64,000 nt of DNA from Brevibacillus reuszeri (GCF_001187725.1 NZ_LGIQ01000011.1:408017-472016), one strand, 5' to 3'; shown: positions 16,258-23,895, counted from the stretch's first letter. Notes: generated from the letters alone by a model not told the origin. Program-made: numbers and translations.

Positions 16258-16842
16258 GCTTGTATCTCCTTTCGGATTCTGAGTATTCCCAAGCGATTGG
16301 GATTTTGAATCTTGTATTGCAACGCGGTCACCAGCTCTGCCGCTATGTACGACAGCGACATGATTCCCGCAAATTTGCCGTTGATGGTATGTGCCATCTT
16401 CCATAGCCTCGTACACGCAATCGTAGCCGCATGAGACCTCCCGTTTGCCTTCCTGTATCTCGTCGATAAGGTTTTGCTCATACACGACCAGATCAGCCAG
16501 CAGGAGGTCATCATCTGCGCCTGAACCTCGTCGTACGTTTTGGATGACTCCTTTGGTGTACCGTACTGCGTTTATTGGCGTCACGGCTTCGTTTGGATGC
16601 TCATCCGTTAGGACTTTCCCCTCGAAACTAGCAATAGCCGCCGGGCTAAATACCTCTTCCGGGCTTCGATACACCTTCACTAGCTCATCGCGTTTGTCTT
16701 CTGCTCCTATTTCTTTCCCCAGGTAGTCATACCATCCAGTACGGGCAATGGGCACGTTGTGGCAGATCAGGAAGCCCTCTGGCGTTGCCGTCATGTTCTT
16801 ACTAAACCGTGAACCGTAATATGCTCTTCTAATGTTTCTCAC
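15529..16842 (-). CDS. Prohead protease-scaffold fusion (DUF2213)
   Basis: A 437-residue protein. Residues 1-180 are a DUF2213 prohead protease: H82 (TDEHP) and S137 (EVSCGYD) are the likely catalytic His and Ser, and GNHVAVVHSGRAG at 159-171 is a family signature. Residues 196-437 are acidic, Pro/Glu-rich then helical and basic, like a scaffold. The protease matures the prohead by cutting scaffold and capsid. An internal ATG with its own ribosome site allows separate production of the scaffold part. Catalytic residues are inferred from the family. Confidence 0.8.
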   Translation of the reverse strand: MRNIRRAYYGSRFSKNMTATPEGFLICHNVPIARTGWYDYLGKEIGAEDKRDELVKVYRSPEEVFSPAAIASFEGKVLTDEHPNEAVTPINAVRYTKGVIQNVRRGSGADDDLLLADLVVYEQNLIDEIQEGKREVSCGYDCVYEAMEDGTYHQRQICGNHVAVVHSGRAGDRVAIQDSKSQSLGNTQNPKGDTSMPGTDQKIVLPKKTQSLSRITDLLAAVGLKHFAKDAEPQEIKEAVDALVEERGAEDNEPTEPTSPPTSDNQDPAVAALADQVAKLTELVTGLVQSNANKDEKPEDAIDNAIAELEKASGSEAADDEEESHTIPVENMDEEGPISDPEDRPKSALTADNALKIEALKAIKPIIAAIPDAAERKRATDAAIASINKKRPGKSSYAAIQQRKPTADKKAEDRQQKIAGLGQDLAKQYNPHYKNRS

Positions 16843-16857
16843 CCCCTCTCAGGCAAT

Positions 16858-16884
16858 AAAAAAGAAGCCTTTGCATTTGGCCTC
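16858..16884 (-). terminator. Hairpin plus T-run after the 100-aa gene
   Basis: On the minus strand a 6-bp stem (GAGGCC/GGCTTC, one wobble) with a 9-nt loop is followed by TTTTTT. It lies 10 bp past the stop of the 100-aa gene and just before the protease gene. Confidence 0.6.
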
Positions 16885-16893
16885 TACGTTCGG

Positions 16894-17196
16894 TTATTTT
16901 CTATCAAGGTTTATCGCATGCTCGAATAAAGACTTGTCCCTTTTGTCCAAAGAAATATTCACCATATGGTTTCGTAAAGCATCCTCGGCACATTTTGCGT
17001 TAACTTCTGAAGCTAAACCGATACAACCTTCAGATACCCAATATTCCTTTCTTTCCAATGGAACACGGATAAGGTACCTACGCAATTCTAATGTATTTAA
17101 ATCTACTCTCATCACAATTGCATGGTGGTCCAAAGGCAATCCAAAGTTTAGAGGGTCATCGACAATGACCACTTCATCACCGGGACTGTATTTCAT
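16894..17196 (-). CDS. Small protein with SH3-like N-terminus and possible IDEAL motif
   Basis: A 100-residue protein. Residues 1-60 are beta-rich with a YSPGDEVVIVDDP start like a KOW/SH3-type barrel. The C-terminal segment (ISLDKRDKSLFEHAINL, about 80-97) resembles the IDEAL motif of small Bacillus proteins. It lies between head morphogenesis and protease genes and is followed by a terminator, so it may be an accessory insertion rather than a structural gene. No function is assigned. Confidence 0.55.
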   Translation of the reverse strand: MKYSPGDEVVIVDDPLNFGLPLDHHAIVMRVDLNTLELRRYLIRVPLERKEYWVSEGCIGLASEVNAKCAEDALRNHMVNISLDKRDKSLFEHAINLDRK

Positions 17197-17208
17197 TTCG
17201 AATTCACC

Positions 17209-18048
17209 TCACACAATCTTTTCAAATTGTTTCCGCGTCATGCGCTGCATACGCCCGCCGTGGTACACCTTTGCAGGCCAGGTGATCAAATCCAGATCAA
17301 TGACAGGCTCGGCATAGCATCGGCAGTTGAAGATTTCACCAGCGTGGTAATATCCATTTGTCCGGGTCTCTCCGTCCAGGCTTTCGGGACTTGGAGGATT
17401 GCTCCATTTGACGATCACACCGTCCATGATTTCATGGGAGCTACGAACGCGTGAATCCTCGCTTGTCCTCCATACATACCAATCAGCTCCAACAAAGTGA
17501 CAGCGCGCCCGAGTCAATGCTGTAGAAGTCTTGCTTACCTCTGTCCTAGCGATCAGGTTCGCCTTTGCTTGTGATGCTTCTGGAAAGAACTCCTTTATCT
17601 GCTGCGCAATCTCGCTGGACCGCGTTCCTTTCATTGCCTCACGGAGTACGTGTTCATTAACCTGTTTGGCTATATCGAGTGGCAACGACTTGATTAGAGA
17701 TGCATTTCTCTCAGCTTGGAAGCGTAGGTCTGCACCAATCGGTCCCTGTAGTTCCTTTTGGAGTGCCTGATAGATTAGGCGTCCTCTGCTATTCGTTCTT
17801 GCAGCCTGCCGCCATGTTTTCCCCGAATCACTGAATAGGTGCGTCACCATTTTCAAGGCTTCGGCATTAGCGTATTCCATAAACTTCGGATCGTAGGTGA
17901 AGCTCCTGATACGGCTAAGAATTTCTTCGACGTCTTCTAAATTGGTCAAAGACTCGCTTAAACTTTTCAAAGCCGCTTGAATCGCCTTGCGGTAAGCCTG
18001 CTCTATACGGCGTTTCGGCGCCCAAAGGGTTTTCGATTTCGTCGCCAT
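17209..18048 (-). CDS. Phage head morphogenesis protein (SPP1 gp7/Mu F-like)
   Basis: A 279-residue protein. The C-terminal half carries the minor-head signature: IARTEVSKTSTALTRARC near residue 165, then WRTSEDSRVRSSHEIMDG and a GEIFNCRCYAEPV Cys-pair close to the end. The N-terminal half is helical. These proteins associate with the portal and are carried in the head. Its first 134 bp overlap the 3' end of the portal gene in another frame, an unusually long overlap. Confidence 0.85.
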   Translation of the reverse strand: MATKSKTLWAPKRRIEQAYRKAIQAALKSLSESLTNLEDVEEILSRIRSFTYDPKFMEYANAEALKMVTHLFSDSGKTWRQAARTNSRGRLIYQALQKELQGPIGADLRFQAERNASLIKSLPLDIAKQVNEHVLREAMKGTRSSEIAQQIKEFFPEASQAKANLIARTEVSKTSTALTRARCHFVGADWYVWRTSEDSRVRSSHEIMDGVIVKWSNPPSPESLDGETRTNGYYHAGEIFNCRCYAEPVIDLDLITWPAKVYHGGRMQRMTRKQFEKIV

Positions 18049-19477
18049 ATCCTAATTCACCACCAAATCCAAGCTCGCCTTGATGGGTGCTTTCGTCTGC
18101 TTTCTCAATGTCTTCATCAGAGATATTACTAAACATACCTGTAGAATCAGACAGTTGTTTCAATTCCTTGAGTGCAATCTTCTGGCTGATGAGACCAGCG
18201 TTATAAACCTCAACAATGGACTTCGTTTTCTTGTCAGCCAGTTCTGCTACTTCTTCATCATCAGGCGTCCTGATCGGATTGAAGGTGTAATCCAGATCGT
18301 CAGGGATAACACCAAATTCGGACATGCACATGATCGGTAGGAGCTTATCAAGGATCGGTCCCAGAGTGCTCTCTTGCTGCTGCTGGACTACCTCATAGTA
18401 GTTTTGCATGTCGCTTTCGCCTGTCGCATTCATACCAGCTGGTGACCTGCCAAAGAGCTTGGTAACGGGTATCTGGCTTGCTCCCGCAATGTCGAGCATG
18501 AAACTTTCGTAGATGTCGTTTAGCCCAGAGAAGGAATACTGATGTGTTTGAAACTCATCATTCTTCCCGATTAAATGCATTCCCATATTACTCATCAGCC
18601 AGTTTTGAGCCTGGATAGTATTGTAGATATCCGTTTGCATCCGCTGGTCTCCGATGGCAAGCATTTCACCCAAATCCTCGCTCTTCATCACGCGGAGATT
18701 CGCAAGAAAAATGAGCTGCGCAATGTTCCAACTGGTATTGTCTCGTTTCTTCAGCTCATCAAACACGACCTCGACCTCAGAAGCGCCCCAATAGGTCTCT
18801 GCGATCTTTTCCCAATATGGTAGCTGACGACCAGAGAATCGGAGAATGCGGCTGTGATGGACCTGCAAGGTTTGTCCAGCATCCATGGTTACCTGATAGG
18901 ACTCTGGCAAGCCAAACTCCACATCATCAATATTGCTTACCAAGTCACCGTTTGGATACACACCGGACCAGCGATCAAGAATCATCAAGCCTTTAAACGA
19001 GCCTGGCATGATCAAATCGAAATCTAACGGTTGGTGCAGCATATCGTCGTGTCCATCGATCATGATCAGACCGACTGCACCGCCATATAAGCGTCCCCAC
19101 TTGAGACCTTCAAGAATCTTTGACTTAACCCGGCGTACACGCCACAGTTTCTCAAGCTTTCTGATTCTGTCGGGCTCCATCGTTGAAGTAATCGTAATCC
19201 AGTTACGAGTCATGTCCTCTGGTATAGCGTCAATTATCTTCCGAATGATCCAGTGTTCGCGGTACAGAGTATTCAATAACTGATAGTTCTTGGATAACCG
19301 CGTCAGTGTATACTCGGTTCCTTCCATCAGGTTTGGTGTTCCGCTACCCAGGCGCGCAAGCACATTCGAGAATGCGTCCGTTGTCAGGCCAGGGGGCATC
19401 TTTGCAGCGGTATTTTTGGGCTTCTTAGCCGGAGGTTGCCGCGCGTCCTTTGCAAACTTCCGTTTACGTCTACTCAA
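17915..19477 (-). CDS. Portal protein (DUF1073-like)
   Basis: A 520-residue protein. It starts with a basic tail, followed by YRRH-like entry segments (LNTLYREHWIIRKIIDAIPEDMTRNWI near residue 70), LKWGRLYGGAVGLIMIDG near residue 125, and FGRSPAGMNATGESDMQNYYEVV near residue 345. These are hallmarks of the DUF1073 portal family. The dodecameric portal is the DNA entry channel. The C-terminus, rich in Gly, Glu then Arg, is encoded in the region shared with the head morphogenesis gene. Confidence 0.85.
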   Translation of the reverse strand: MSRRKRKFAKDARQPPAKKPKNTAAKMPPGLTTDAFSNVLARLGSGTPNLMEGTEYTLTRLSKNYQLLNTLYREHWIIRKIIDAIPEDMTRNWITITSTMEPDRIRKLEKLWRVRRVKSKILEGLKWGRLYGGAVGLIMIDGHDDMLHQPLDFDLIMPGSFKGLMILDRWSGVYPNGDLVSNIDDVEFGLPESYQVTMDAGQTLQVHHSRILRFSGRQLPYWEKIAETYWGASEVEVVFDELKKRDNTSWNIAQLIFLANLRVMKSEDLGEMLAIGDQRMQTDIYNTIQAQNWLMSNMGMHLIGKNDEFQTHQYSFSGLNDIYESFMLDIAGASQIPVTKLFGRSPAGMNATGESDMQNYYEVVQQQQESTLGPILDKLLPIMCMSEFGVIPDDLDYTFNPIRTPDDEEVAELADKKTKSIVEVYNAGLISQKIALKELKQLSDSTGMFSNISDEDIEKADESTHQGELGFGGELGYGDEIENPLGAETPYRAGLPQGDSSGFEKFKRVFDQFRRRRRNS

Positions 19478-19494
19478 TCGTCATCCTCCTTTCA

Positions 19495-20724
19495 TCAAGA
19501 CTCTAACCTTCTTGGCTTAATGATCGTTTTTACAAAATACCTTCCAGCGTCCATACAGTGATCTGCATGCTTTAGCGGTTGCTCTACTCCGCGCATGACT
19601 GCCTTTTCATCCCATACGTAACTTGATACTTCTTTCAGGAAGTTAGGACATCGCTCTCGGTGCACCTTGAATTTCCGCTTTTTTATCATAGTTGATGTCA
19701 TCCGAATGCCTTCTAACACTTCGTTATCTGCATCTTTGATCCGAAGACCTCGATTTCTTAACGTAGTCTTAAAGGCAGCAGCAGACGGGTCGACGATGAC
19801 ATATATCGGATAGTCCTTGCCAATGAATTTTTCCAGATCATCCGCGTATTCAGAGTTTTCCTTTTGCTCCCCTTTTTTTCGACCATCGTAATAGTACTCA
19901 TCCAATACCCACACCGTATCACCGTCATCCCAACAATCAAGGAAGACGGTAGGGTTCTGGCTACCGTAGTCGATCGCGATATAGCGCTGTGCCAGGCTCT
20001 TGAATCCGGGTATCAGGTCTTCATCCACGAAAGTGTTCTGTTCTTTGTCCCACATATCATAGATCGCGCCCTGAGCAACAACCCACTTGCCCTCGATCAT
20101 GCGCAAATACCAAAAACCCGTGTACGCGCCACGGATAAATGTTTTGTACTCATCATCTAGATTGGGATTGTCGTCTAATTCAAAGTGGTAGACCTTGACC
20201 ATACCGCTTTTGAGCTTTTTCTCATCTGTGATGTACTCAGTATATAGGTAATGGTACGGGTGATCCGGGTTTGTCGTAGCATAGAGCTTCGCACCTTTAA
20301 CCGAAAGCCTGTTCAGTAACTGCTTGAAAAACTTCTCTGGCATCAGCGTAAGCTCATCACAATAAGCTCCTGCTAACGTCTTACCACGAAGGTACTTCTC
20401 TGATCCCTCATCCTTGGCCCCAATCACCTTAATCTTCCGTCCAAACATCTGAATGAGACCCGTTTGATGATTGTATTTATAATTAGCAGATCCAACCGTA
20501 TCAAACAAATCCTGAAGTACGTTATCAAAGATGGTCTCTTTCGATATGCCGGTAATGACCAACAATCCTTTAGGACCATTTTTGATGTAATTGATCCATT
20601 TCGGAATCATCCCAACCGTTTTGCCGCTACGGACTGAGCCTTCCAAAATGTTTATCCTGGCGTCATTCTCGATTGGACTCAGGATAAATCTTGTTATCTT
20701 CTCGCCAAACAGTTGAAATTCCAT
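19495..20724 (-). CDS. Terminase large subunit
   Basis: A 409-residue packaging ATPase-nuclease. Walker A is GSVRSGKT at 29-36, Walker B is AYCDEL near 120-125, and the coupling motif TTNP is at 150-153. The C-terminal RNase H-like nuclease begins with AIDYG (Asp 252) and has further acidic residues (VDPSA and HADHCMDAGRY near the end). It belongs to the PBSX XtmB-like group. It pumps DNA into the prohead and makes headful cuts. The small subunit stop and this start touch (20724). Confidence 0.9.
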   Translation of the reverse strand: MEFQLFGEKITRFILSPIENDARINILEGSVRSGKTVGMIPKWINYIKNGPKGLLVITGISKETIFDNVLQDLFDTVGSANYKYNHQTGLIQMFGRKIKVIGAKDEGSEKYLRGKTLAGAYCDELTLMPEKFFKQLLNRLSVKGAKLYATTNPDHPYHYLYTEYITDEKKLKSGMVKVYHFELDDNPNLDDEYKTFIRGAYTGFWYLRMIEGKWVVAQGAIYDMWDKEQNTFVDEDLIPGFKSLAQRYIAIDYGSQNPTVFLDCWDDGDTVWVLDEYYYDGRKKGEQKENSEYADDLEKFIGKDYPIYVIVDPSAAAFKTTLRNRGLRIKDADNEVLEGIRMTSTMIKKRKFKVHRERCPNFLKEVSSYVWDEKAVMRGVEQPLKHADHCMDAGRYFVKTIIKPRRLES

Positions 20725-21611
20725 CAGGAATCACCCTTAATCAAAGCAGCGCTTTTGGCGATTGTTTCCGCGAGCTGATCAATATTGCCGCCACCATCGT
20801 TGTCGCCGCCTTTATTTTCAATTTCCTTGATCTCAGCTTTCAGCTTCTCAAGCTTCAAACGCTGCTCTTCGGTCATGAAACCAATGTACTTTTCAAGCTT
20901 CTCCAGCGCCTTCATCTTGTCGTGTAACTTGATGCTTACGCCGTCCTTGCCTTGTTTCACTTCGTTGATTAGCGTTCCGTCGACCTCTCCACTATCCCTG
21001 ATTGCAACAAAATTGCGTTTGTAGGTCATCTGTTCGCCTGTCTTTGGATCGTTAATAGGCATGCCTTCTTCGGTGAACATCGGCACCTCTTGCTGCCCAA
21101 ACTCCACGTACTCAGATATGTCAGCGAAAGCTATCTTCATGTATTCCGCAATGACTCGCTGAACGCCAACTCCAAGGTCATCGACTATCGCTTCTTTCTG
21201 TCGCTTAATCTCTGCTTGAATCTGAGGTTTTCTCAAGTTCTCCCAGCCAATTGCGTAAGCTGTCTTCTTGCTGTAGCCAACTGCCATTGCAGCTCGAGTA
21301 GCGTTGAAGTCTCGCATATATTCCATAACAAAAAGACGTTGTTTATCGCTTAATTCGGATGTCTCCGGTTCGGCTTCAACTGGCGTCTTCTTTGTTACTT
21401 TTGATTTGGCTGTTTCATTAGTAACGTTACCTTTTCGAATAGTAACGTTACCATTCAATTTATCGTCCCATTTGTCTTGATTCTTCCACTTACGAATTTG
21501 GGAGTCGCTTACTCCAAGTTGTTCAGCTATATCCTTTAACAGCAGCTTACCTCTGCTCTCCAAGTAAAGTGCTTCTGCTCGTTCTCGATTCGGACTACGT
21601 GCTCTTGCCAC
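20724..21611 (-). CDS. Terminase small subunit
   Basis: A protein of about 295 residues. The chosen start is GTG at 21611, giving a typical beginning (VARARSPNRERAEALYLES) seen in PBSX-type small terminases; an upstream TTG at 21650 is also open but would overlap a terminator. Residues 25-50 hold a helix-turn-helix (LKDIAEQLGVSDSQIRKWK). A terminase_2 core follows (DKQRLFVMEYMRDFNATRAAMAVGYS). The C-terminus is helical with a Gly/Asp linker. It recognises the pac site and loads the large subunit. The pac site may lie in or near this gene. Confidence 0.85.
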   Translation of the reverse strand: MARARSPNRERAEALYLESRGKLLLKDIAEQLGVSDSQIRKWKNQDKWDDKLNGNVTIRKGNVTNETAKSKVTKKTPVEAEPETSELSDKQRLFVMEYMRDFNATRAAMAVGYSKKTAYAIGWENLRKPQIQAEIKRQKEAIVDDLGVGVQRVIAEYMKIAFADISEYVEFGQQEVPMFTEEGMPINDPKTGEQMTYKRNFVAIRDSGEVDGTLINEVKQGKDGVSIKLHDKMKALEKLEKYIGFMTEEQRLKLEKLKAEIKEIENKGGDNDGGGNIDQLAETIAKSAALIKGDS

Positions 21612-21650
21612 TACATGATCACCACCACCATTGTTTGAGTTGTTTTGCAA

Positions 21651-21681
21651 AAGAAAAAAGCACTCCCTTGTTCGGGAATGC
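21651..21681 (-). terminator. Intrinsic terminator upstream of terminase small subunit
   Basis: An 8-bp stem (GCAttCCC/GGGagTGC with one wobble) with a 6-nt loop is followed by TTTTTTCTTTT on the minus strand. It lies only 40 bp before the terminase start, with no promoter visible in between. Confidence 0.85.
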
Positions 21682-21685
21682 TCTC

Positions 21686-21883
21686 TTAGTTAATTAGTGG
21701 AGAAACGTATTTGAAAAATACATAAGCACCTGCAAACGGTGATATGTACGTTAATGGTCGTGATAATGCATTAGGTAATCTCCTTGTAATAAACATAACT
21801 ATAACGACAGAAATGGTCATACATATCAACATTGCAATTAACAAGCGGGTAAATGGCCAAAGGTTATAATCCAATTCAATCAA
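21686..21883 (-). CDS. Small two-helix membrane protein
   Basis: A protein of about 65 residues with two transmembrane segments (LLIAMLICMTISVVIVMFI and YISPFAGAYVFFKYV). The best ribosome site is GGAGGAGG, eight bases before a TTG at 21883; an in-frame ATG at 21907 is an alternative with a weaker site. Located between the late regulator and terminase genes. No family recognised. A holin-like role cannot be excluded, but lysis genes normally lie elsewhere in such phages. Confidence 0.5.
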   Translation of the reverse strand: MIELDYNLWPFTRLLIAMLICMTISVVIVMFITRRLPNALSRPLTYISPFAGAYVFFKYVSPLIN

Positions 21884-22019
21884 TGTATCATCCTCCTCCA
21901 ACGACATAAATTCGTCACTTATGGCTATTTTCCTACATCTTTCGTCCGACAATTACCGACATTCAGAAGGATATAATACCCACATTATCCAATTGTGTAT
22001 CATAAAGGAGGTGACATAT

Positions 22020-22151
22020 ATGCCAACTACCGGTGAAAAACCTGGAAAAGGTACTTACATCTGCAAAAGTTGTGGTCAATCTGTTACTCTTGACGATCAC
22101 ACAGATACGCTGCCTCCATGCCCTAAATGCAATGGGACAGAATATCGTTAA
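22020..22151 (+). CDS. 43-aa zinc-ribbon protein
   Basis: A plus-strand gene in the minus-strand late region: ATG at 22020 behind AAAGGAGGTGACATAT. The product has two CxxC knuckles (CKSC near residue 14 and CPKC near residue 33) in a GKGTYICKSCGQ...PPCPKCNG pattern, a small rubredoxin-like zinc ribbon. A TATAAT box sits at 21972-21977 without a good -35. Its 3' end overlaps the convergent minus-strand gene by 4 bp. Independent expression in the lysogen is possible. Confidence 0.7.
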   Translation: MPTTGEKPGKGTYICKSCGQSVTLDDHTDTLPPCPKCNGTEYR

Positions 22152-22510
22152 GTCTTAGTCAAAAATTCTTGGATTGCTGACTCTTCGTAACCAAACAGCT
22201 TTCCAAGTATCCAGTGATCAAAGACAGACGTAGGGACCTGCGGCACGCTTTGTATGACATCAAGAATATGTGGATGTTTATAAATCCACAAGGTAAACCA
22301 GCCCTCTGCCAAAGGCTCGGTATATACTTTTAGTTCTTGATTAGTCACGAAAGTGATGACATCTTCACGAAACCTTTCTTGGAATGGCATCATTGCCGCA
22401 GGCTTTCCCCTATGTACCATGTAGCAATAAGCAGTCAATTCTCCCGTTTCCAAATTAATCCTCCCTCCTCTTTCAGCGCATTTACTTCTCTCCCTATGTC
22501 TCATCTTCAT
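22148..22510 (-). CDS. Hypothetical phage protein
   Basis: A 120-residue protein not recognised. The N-terminal 25 residues are basic; the centre (ITFVTNQELKVYTEPLAEGWFTLWIYKHPHI) is mixed alpha/beta. It follows the preceding small gene by 3 bp, suggesting one minus-strand transcript from the late promoter region. The ribosome site is weak, so expression may depend on coupling. Confidence 0.5.
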   Translation of the reverse strand: MKMRHRERSKCAERGGRINLETGELTAYCYMVHRGKPAAMMPFQERFREDVITFVTNQELKVYTEPLAEGWFTLWIYKHPHILDVIQSVPQVPTSVFDHWILGKLFGYEESAIQEFLTKT

Positions 22511-22513
22511 CAG

Positions 22514-22651
22514 TTATTCTGCCCTAACTTTTTGGTAGCTCTTCCAGTTATCTTTAGTTCCATCCTTGCACACTGGGAGGTCTCCGTTCTCTATTTCGGT
22601 AATGAGAAGTACTGGACAAGGGGCGAGGGGCCGGAACCGTAGGTCTCGCAT
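22514..22651 (-). CDS. Hypothetical 45-aa protein
   Basis: Start chosen at an ATG at 22651 with AGGGGATT upstream; an in-frame TTG at 22711 has no ribosome site. The short product (MRDLRFRPLAPCPVLLI...) has no recognised motif. It ends 3 bp before the 120-aa gene. Confidence 0.4.
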   Translation of the reverse strand: MRDLRFRPLAPCPVLLITEIENGDLPVCKDGTKDNWKSYQKVRAE

Positions 22652-22673
22652 GTAATCCCCTGTCCGATGCTGC

Positions 22674-22829
22674 TCACTTTTTGCGGATTCGCTGGACAGG
22701 ATAACCTTCAAGTTTTCGTTGCCACTTGCGCTTTTCTTTTTCTCGGTAAGCCTGAATACAAGCTTCCCAGTGCACTAGATCTCCGTCTTGAGTTGTTGGC
22801 ATCGTGATCTTGACCAGAGTCATTCCCAT
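22674..22829 (-). CDS. Hypothetical 51-aa basic protein
   Basis: An ORF of 51 codons from ATG at 22829 with GGGGTGAAACGA upstream. The product starts MGMTLVKITMPTTQ and ends with a very basic helix (YREKEKRKWQRKLEG). It is the first gene after the late promoter and its terminator hairpin. Function unknown; the basic helix could bind nucleic acid (speculation). Confidence 0.55.
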   Translation of the reverse strand: MGMTLVKITMPTTQDGDLVHWEACIQAYREKEKRKWQRKLEGYPVQRIRKK

Positions 22830-22844
22830 TCGTTTCACCCCATA

Positions 22845-22871
22845 CAAAAAGCCACCCGTTTCCGAGTGGCT
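22845..22871 (-). terminator. Intrinsic terminator just downstream of the putative late promoter
   Basis: An 8-bp stem (GCCACtCG/CGgGTGGC) with a GAAA loop is followed by TTTTTG on the minus strand. It would end transcripts begun at the -10 at 22908-22913 after about 55 nt. Confidence 0.8.
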
Positions 22872-22907
22872 GCGTTTTCGACCGGATTAACTCCGATCCC
22901 TGATGCG

Positions 22908-22971
22908 ATTGTATCACGCTTGATTTGAAGCCTGCTGAAAGTGTAAAAAGTGTCTGTTTTGTCTAAAGTGT
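22908..22971 (-). promoter_or_regulatory. Putative activator-dependent late promoter
   Basis: On the minus strand a -10 TACAAT (22913-22908) has no matching -35 at the right spacing (AGCAGG). Upstream of it lie three copies of ACACTTT (plus-strand AAAGTGT at 22938, 22947 and 22965, spaced 9 and 18 bp). The element sits immediately after the stop of the ArpU-like regulator. This is the expected form of an activator-controlled late promoter, but the link is inferred. Confidence 0.5.
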
Positions 22972-22978
22972 CAACCTT

Positions 22979-23614
22979 TCAAGCTGCTTCGTTGTTGCCA
23001 TACATTAGCCACGCCATTTGAATGATGACTGACCTCTTGATCTCGTAGTATCGCTGTCTGCTTACCCCAATCTGGCGGGCAATGAAATTGTTTTTCTCCC
23101 CGTCCATGATAGCGTCAAGGACAGTCTTTTCCTTTTCGTCAGTTATGCTCTCAGCTGCACGTTCAATGCGTTCTACGGCATCCTGTAGCTTCTCTAGGCG
23201 TTTCCACTTTCTTTCCCTTCTTACTACCTCAGCGTGTGTTTTATCGCCGTTCTTGCCCTTTCCTTTTGGCATAGAGGCATCAATCCCATACGCTCCGACT
23301 GTGCCTTCGCCTGCGTCTTCCAGGTATCCTTGTAGTCTATCTATCTCTCTTAACATGAAGTGGTAGTCTCTCAGCTCTTCTTCTGTCCGTTGCACCCATT
23401 CCATTGCCGGTTCCAGGTCCATGAAAGCAATCTGACCATCATGCTCCTTTAATCCTTGTTCATTGACCATATGCTTGTCCCACTCTGGGCAGCATTCAAT
23501 TTCACCGATGTGGAGGCTATGGACACTGCAGATTGCTTTTTGTCCCCAGCGTGTTGCAGGGCATTTCTCGCATACCTTTTCAATCAACATGCTTTTCTCT
23601 ATAACTACGCTCAT
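22979..23614 (-). CDS. ArpU/RinA-like late transcription regulator
   Basis: A 211-residue protein. The N-terminus has Cys and His pairs (CEKCPATRWGQKAICSVH at 15-32) that may bind zinc. The middle is a long charged helix region. The C-terminus has a sigma-like helix-turn-helix (MDGEKNNFIARQIGVSRQRYYEIKRSVI near 170-197), like RinA, ArpU and other Firmicute phage late regulators. It is the last gene before the late operon. An ATG at 23614 follows GGGGG. It probably switches on late transcription. Confidence 0.7.
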   Translation of the reverse strand: MSVVIEKSMLIEKVCEKCPATRWGQKAICSVHSLHIGEIECCPEWDKHMVNEQGLKEHDGQIAFMDLEPAMEWVQRTEEELRDYHFMLREIDRLQGYLEDAGEGTVGAYGIDASMPKGKGKNGDKTHAEVVRRERKWKRLEKLQDAVERIERAAESITDEKEKTVLDAIMDGEKNNFIARQIGVSRQRYYEIKRSVIIQMAWLMYGNNEAA

Positions 23615-23641
23615 CTTCCGTTCCCCCTGTCCGGTTGCCCG

Positions 23642-23650
23642 TGGTATAAT
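23642..23650 (+). promoter_or_regulatory. Extended -10 promoter for the 34-aa peptide gene
   Basis: TGGTATAAT is a perfect TGn-TATAAT extended -10. No clear -35 is present, which is usual for this class. It lies 60 bp before the small plus-strand ORF. Confidence 0.6.
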
Positions 23651-23672
23651 ATGGTTGTCGAACGCATATTCG

Positions 23673-23697
23673 GGCTCCCGGCTGGGGGCTATTTTTT
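23673..23697 (+). terminator. Attenuator-like hairpin in the leader of the 34-aa gene
   Basis: A 6-7 bp stem (GCTCCC/GGGGGC, with wobble) and 4-nt loop are followed by ATTTTTT, between the promoter and the ribosome site. Read-through would be needed to express the ORF. Confidence 0.5.
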
Positions 23698-23710
23698 AGG
23701 AGGTAATGCT

Positions 23711-23815
23711 ATGCCCGTAATTCCTTTGACTCCTGAGATAAGTGACATAGCCATTATTGGAATAATTGGTACAATGACTTTACTAGCTATGTGCTTCATG
23801 GCAAAAAGCAACTAA
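23711..23815 (+). CDS. 34-aa single-span membrane peptide
   Basis: An ORF of 34 codons with a strong TAGGAGG site seven bases before the ATG. The product is an acidic N-terminus followed by one transmembrane helix (IAIIGIIGTMTLLAMCFM) and a short KSN tail. It has its own promoter, leader hairpin and downstream terminator. It resembles the layout of small holin-like or type I toxin peptides, but no homology is claimed. Confidence 0.6.
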   Translation: MPVIPLTPEISDIAIIGIIGTMTLLAMCFMAKSN

Positions 23816-23822
23816 TCCTCGT

Positions 23823-23860
23823 AACTACGTTTCTAATTGAAGCGTGGTTTTTCTTTTTTA
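23823..23860 (+). terminator. Terminator of the 34-aa gene
   Basis: An 11-bp stem with two wobble pairs (AACtACGtTTC/GAAgCGTgGTT) and 5-nt loop is followed by TTTTCTTTTTT on the plus strand. Confidence 0.8.
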
Positions 23861-23895
23861 CTCCCGAAATATTAAGTAAAATTACGTACATCTTG

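Noticed and set aside
22708..22917. 69-codon minus-strand ORF in the late leader
   Set aside because: It spans a terminator hairpin and overlaps, in another frame, the 51-aa ORF that has a proper start site.
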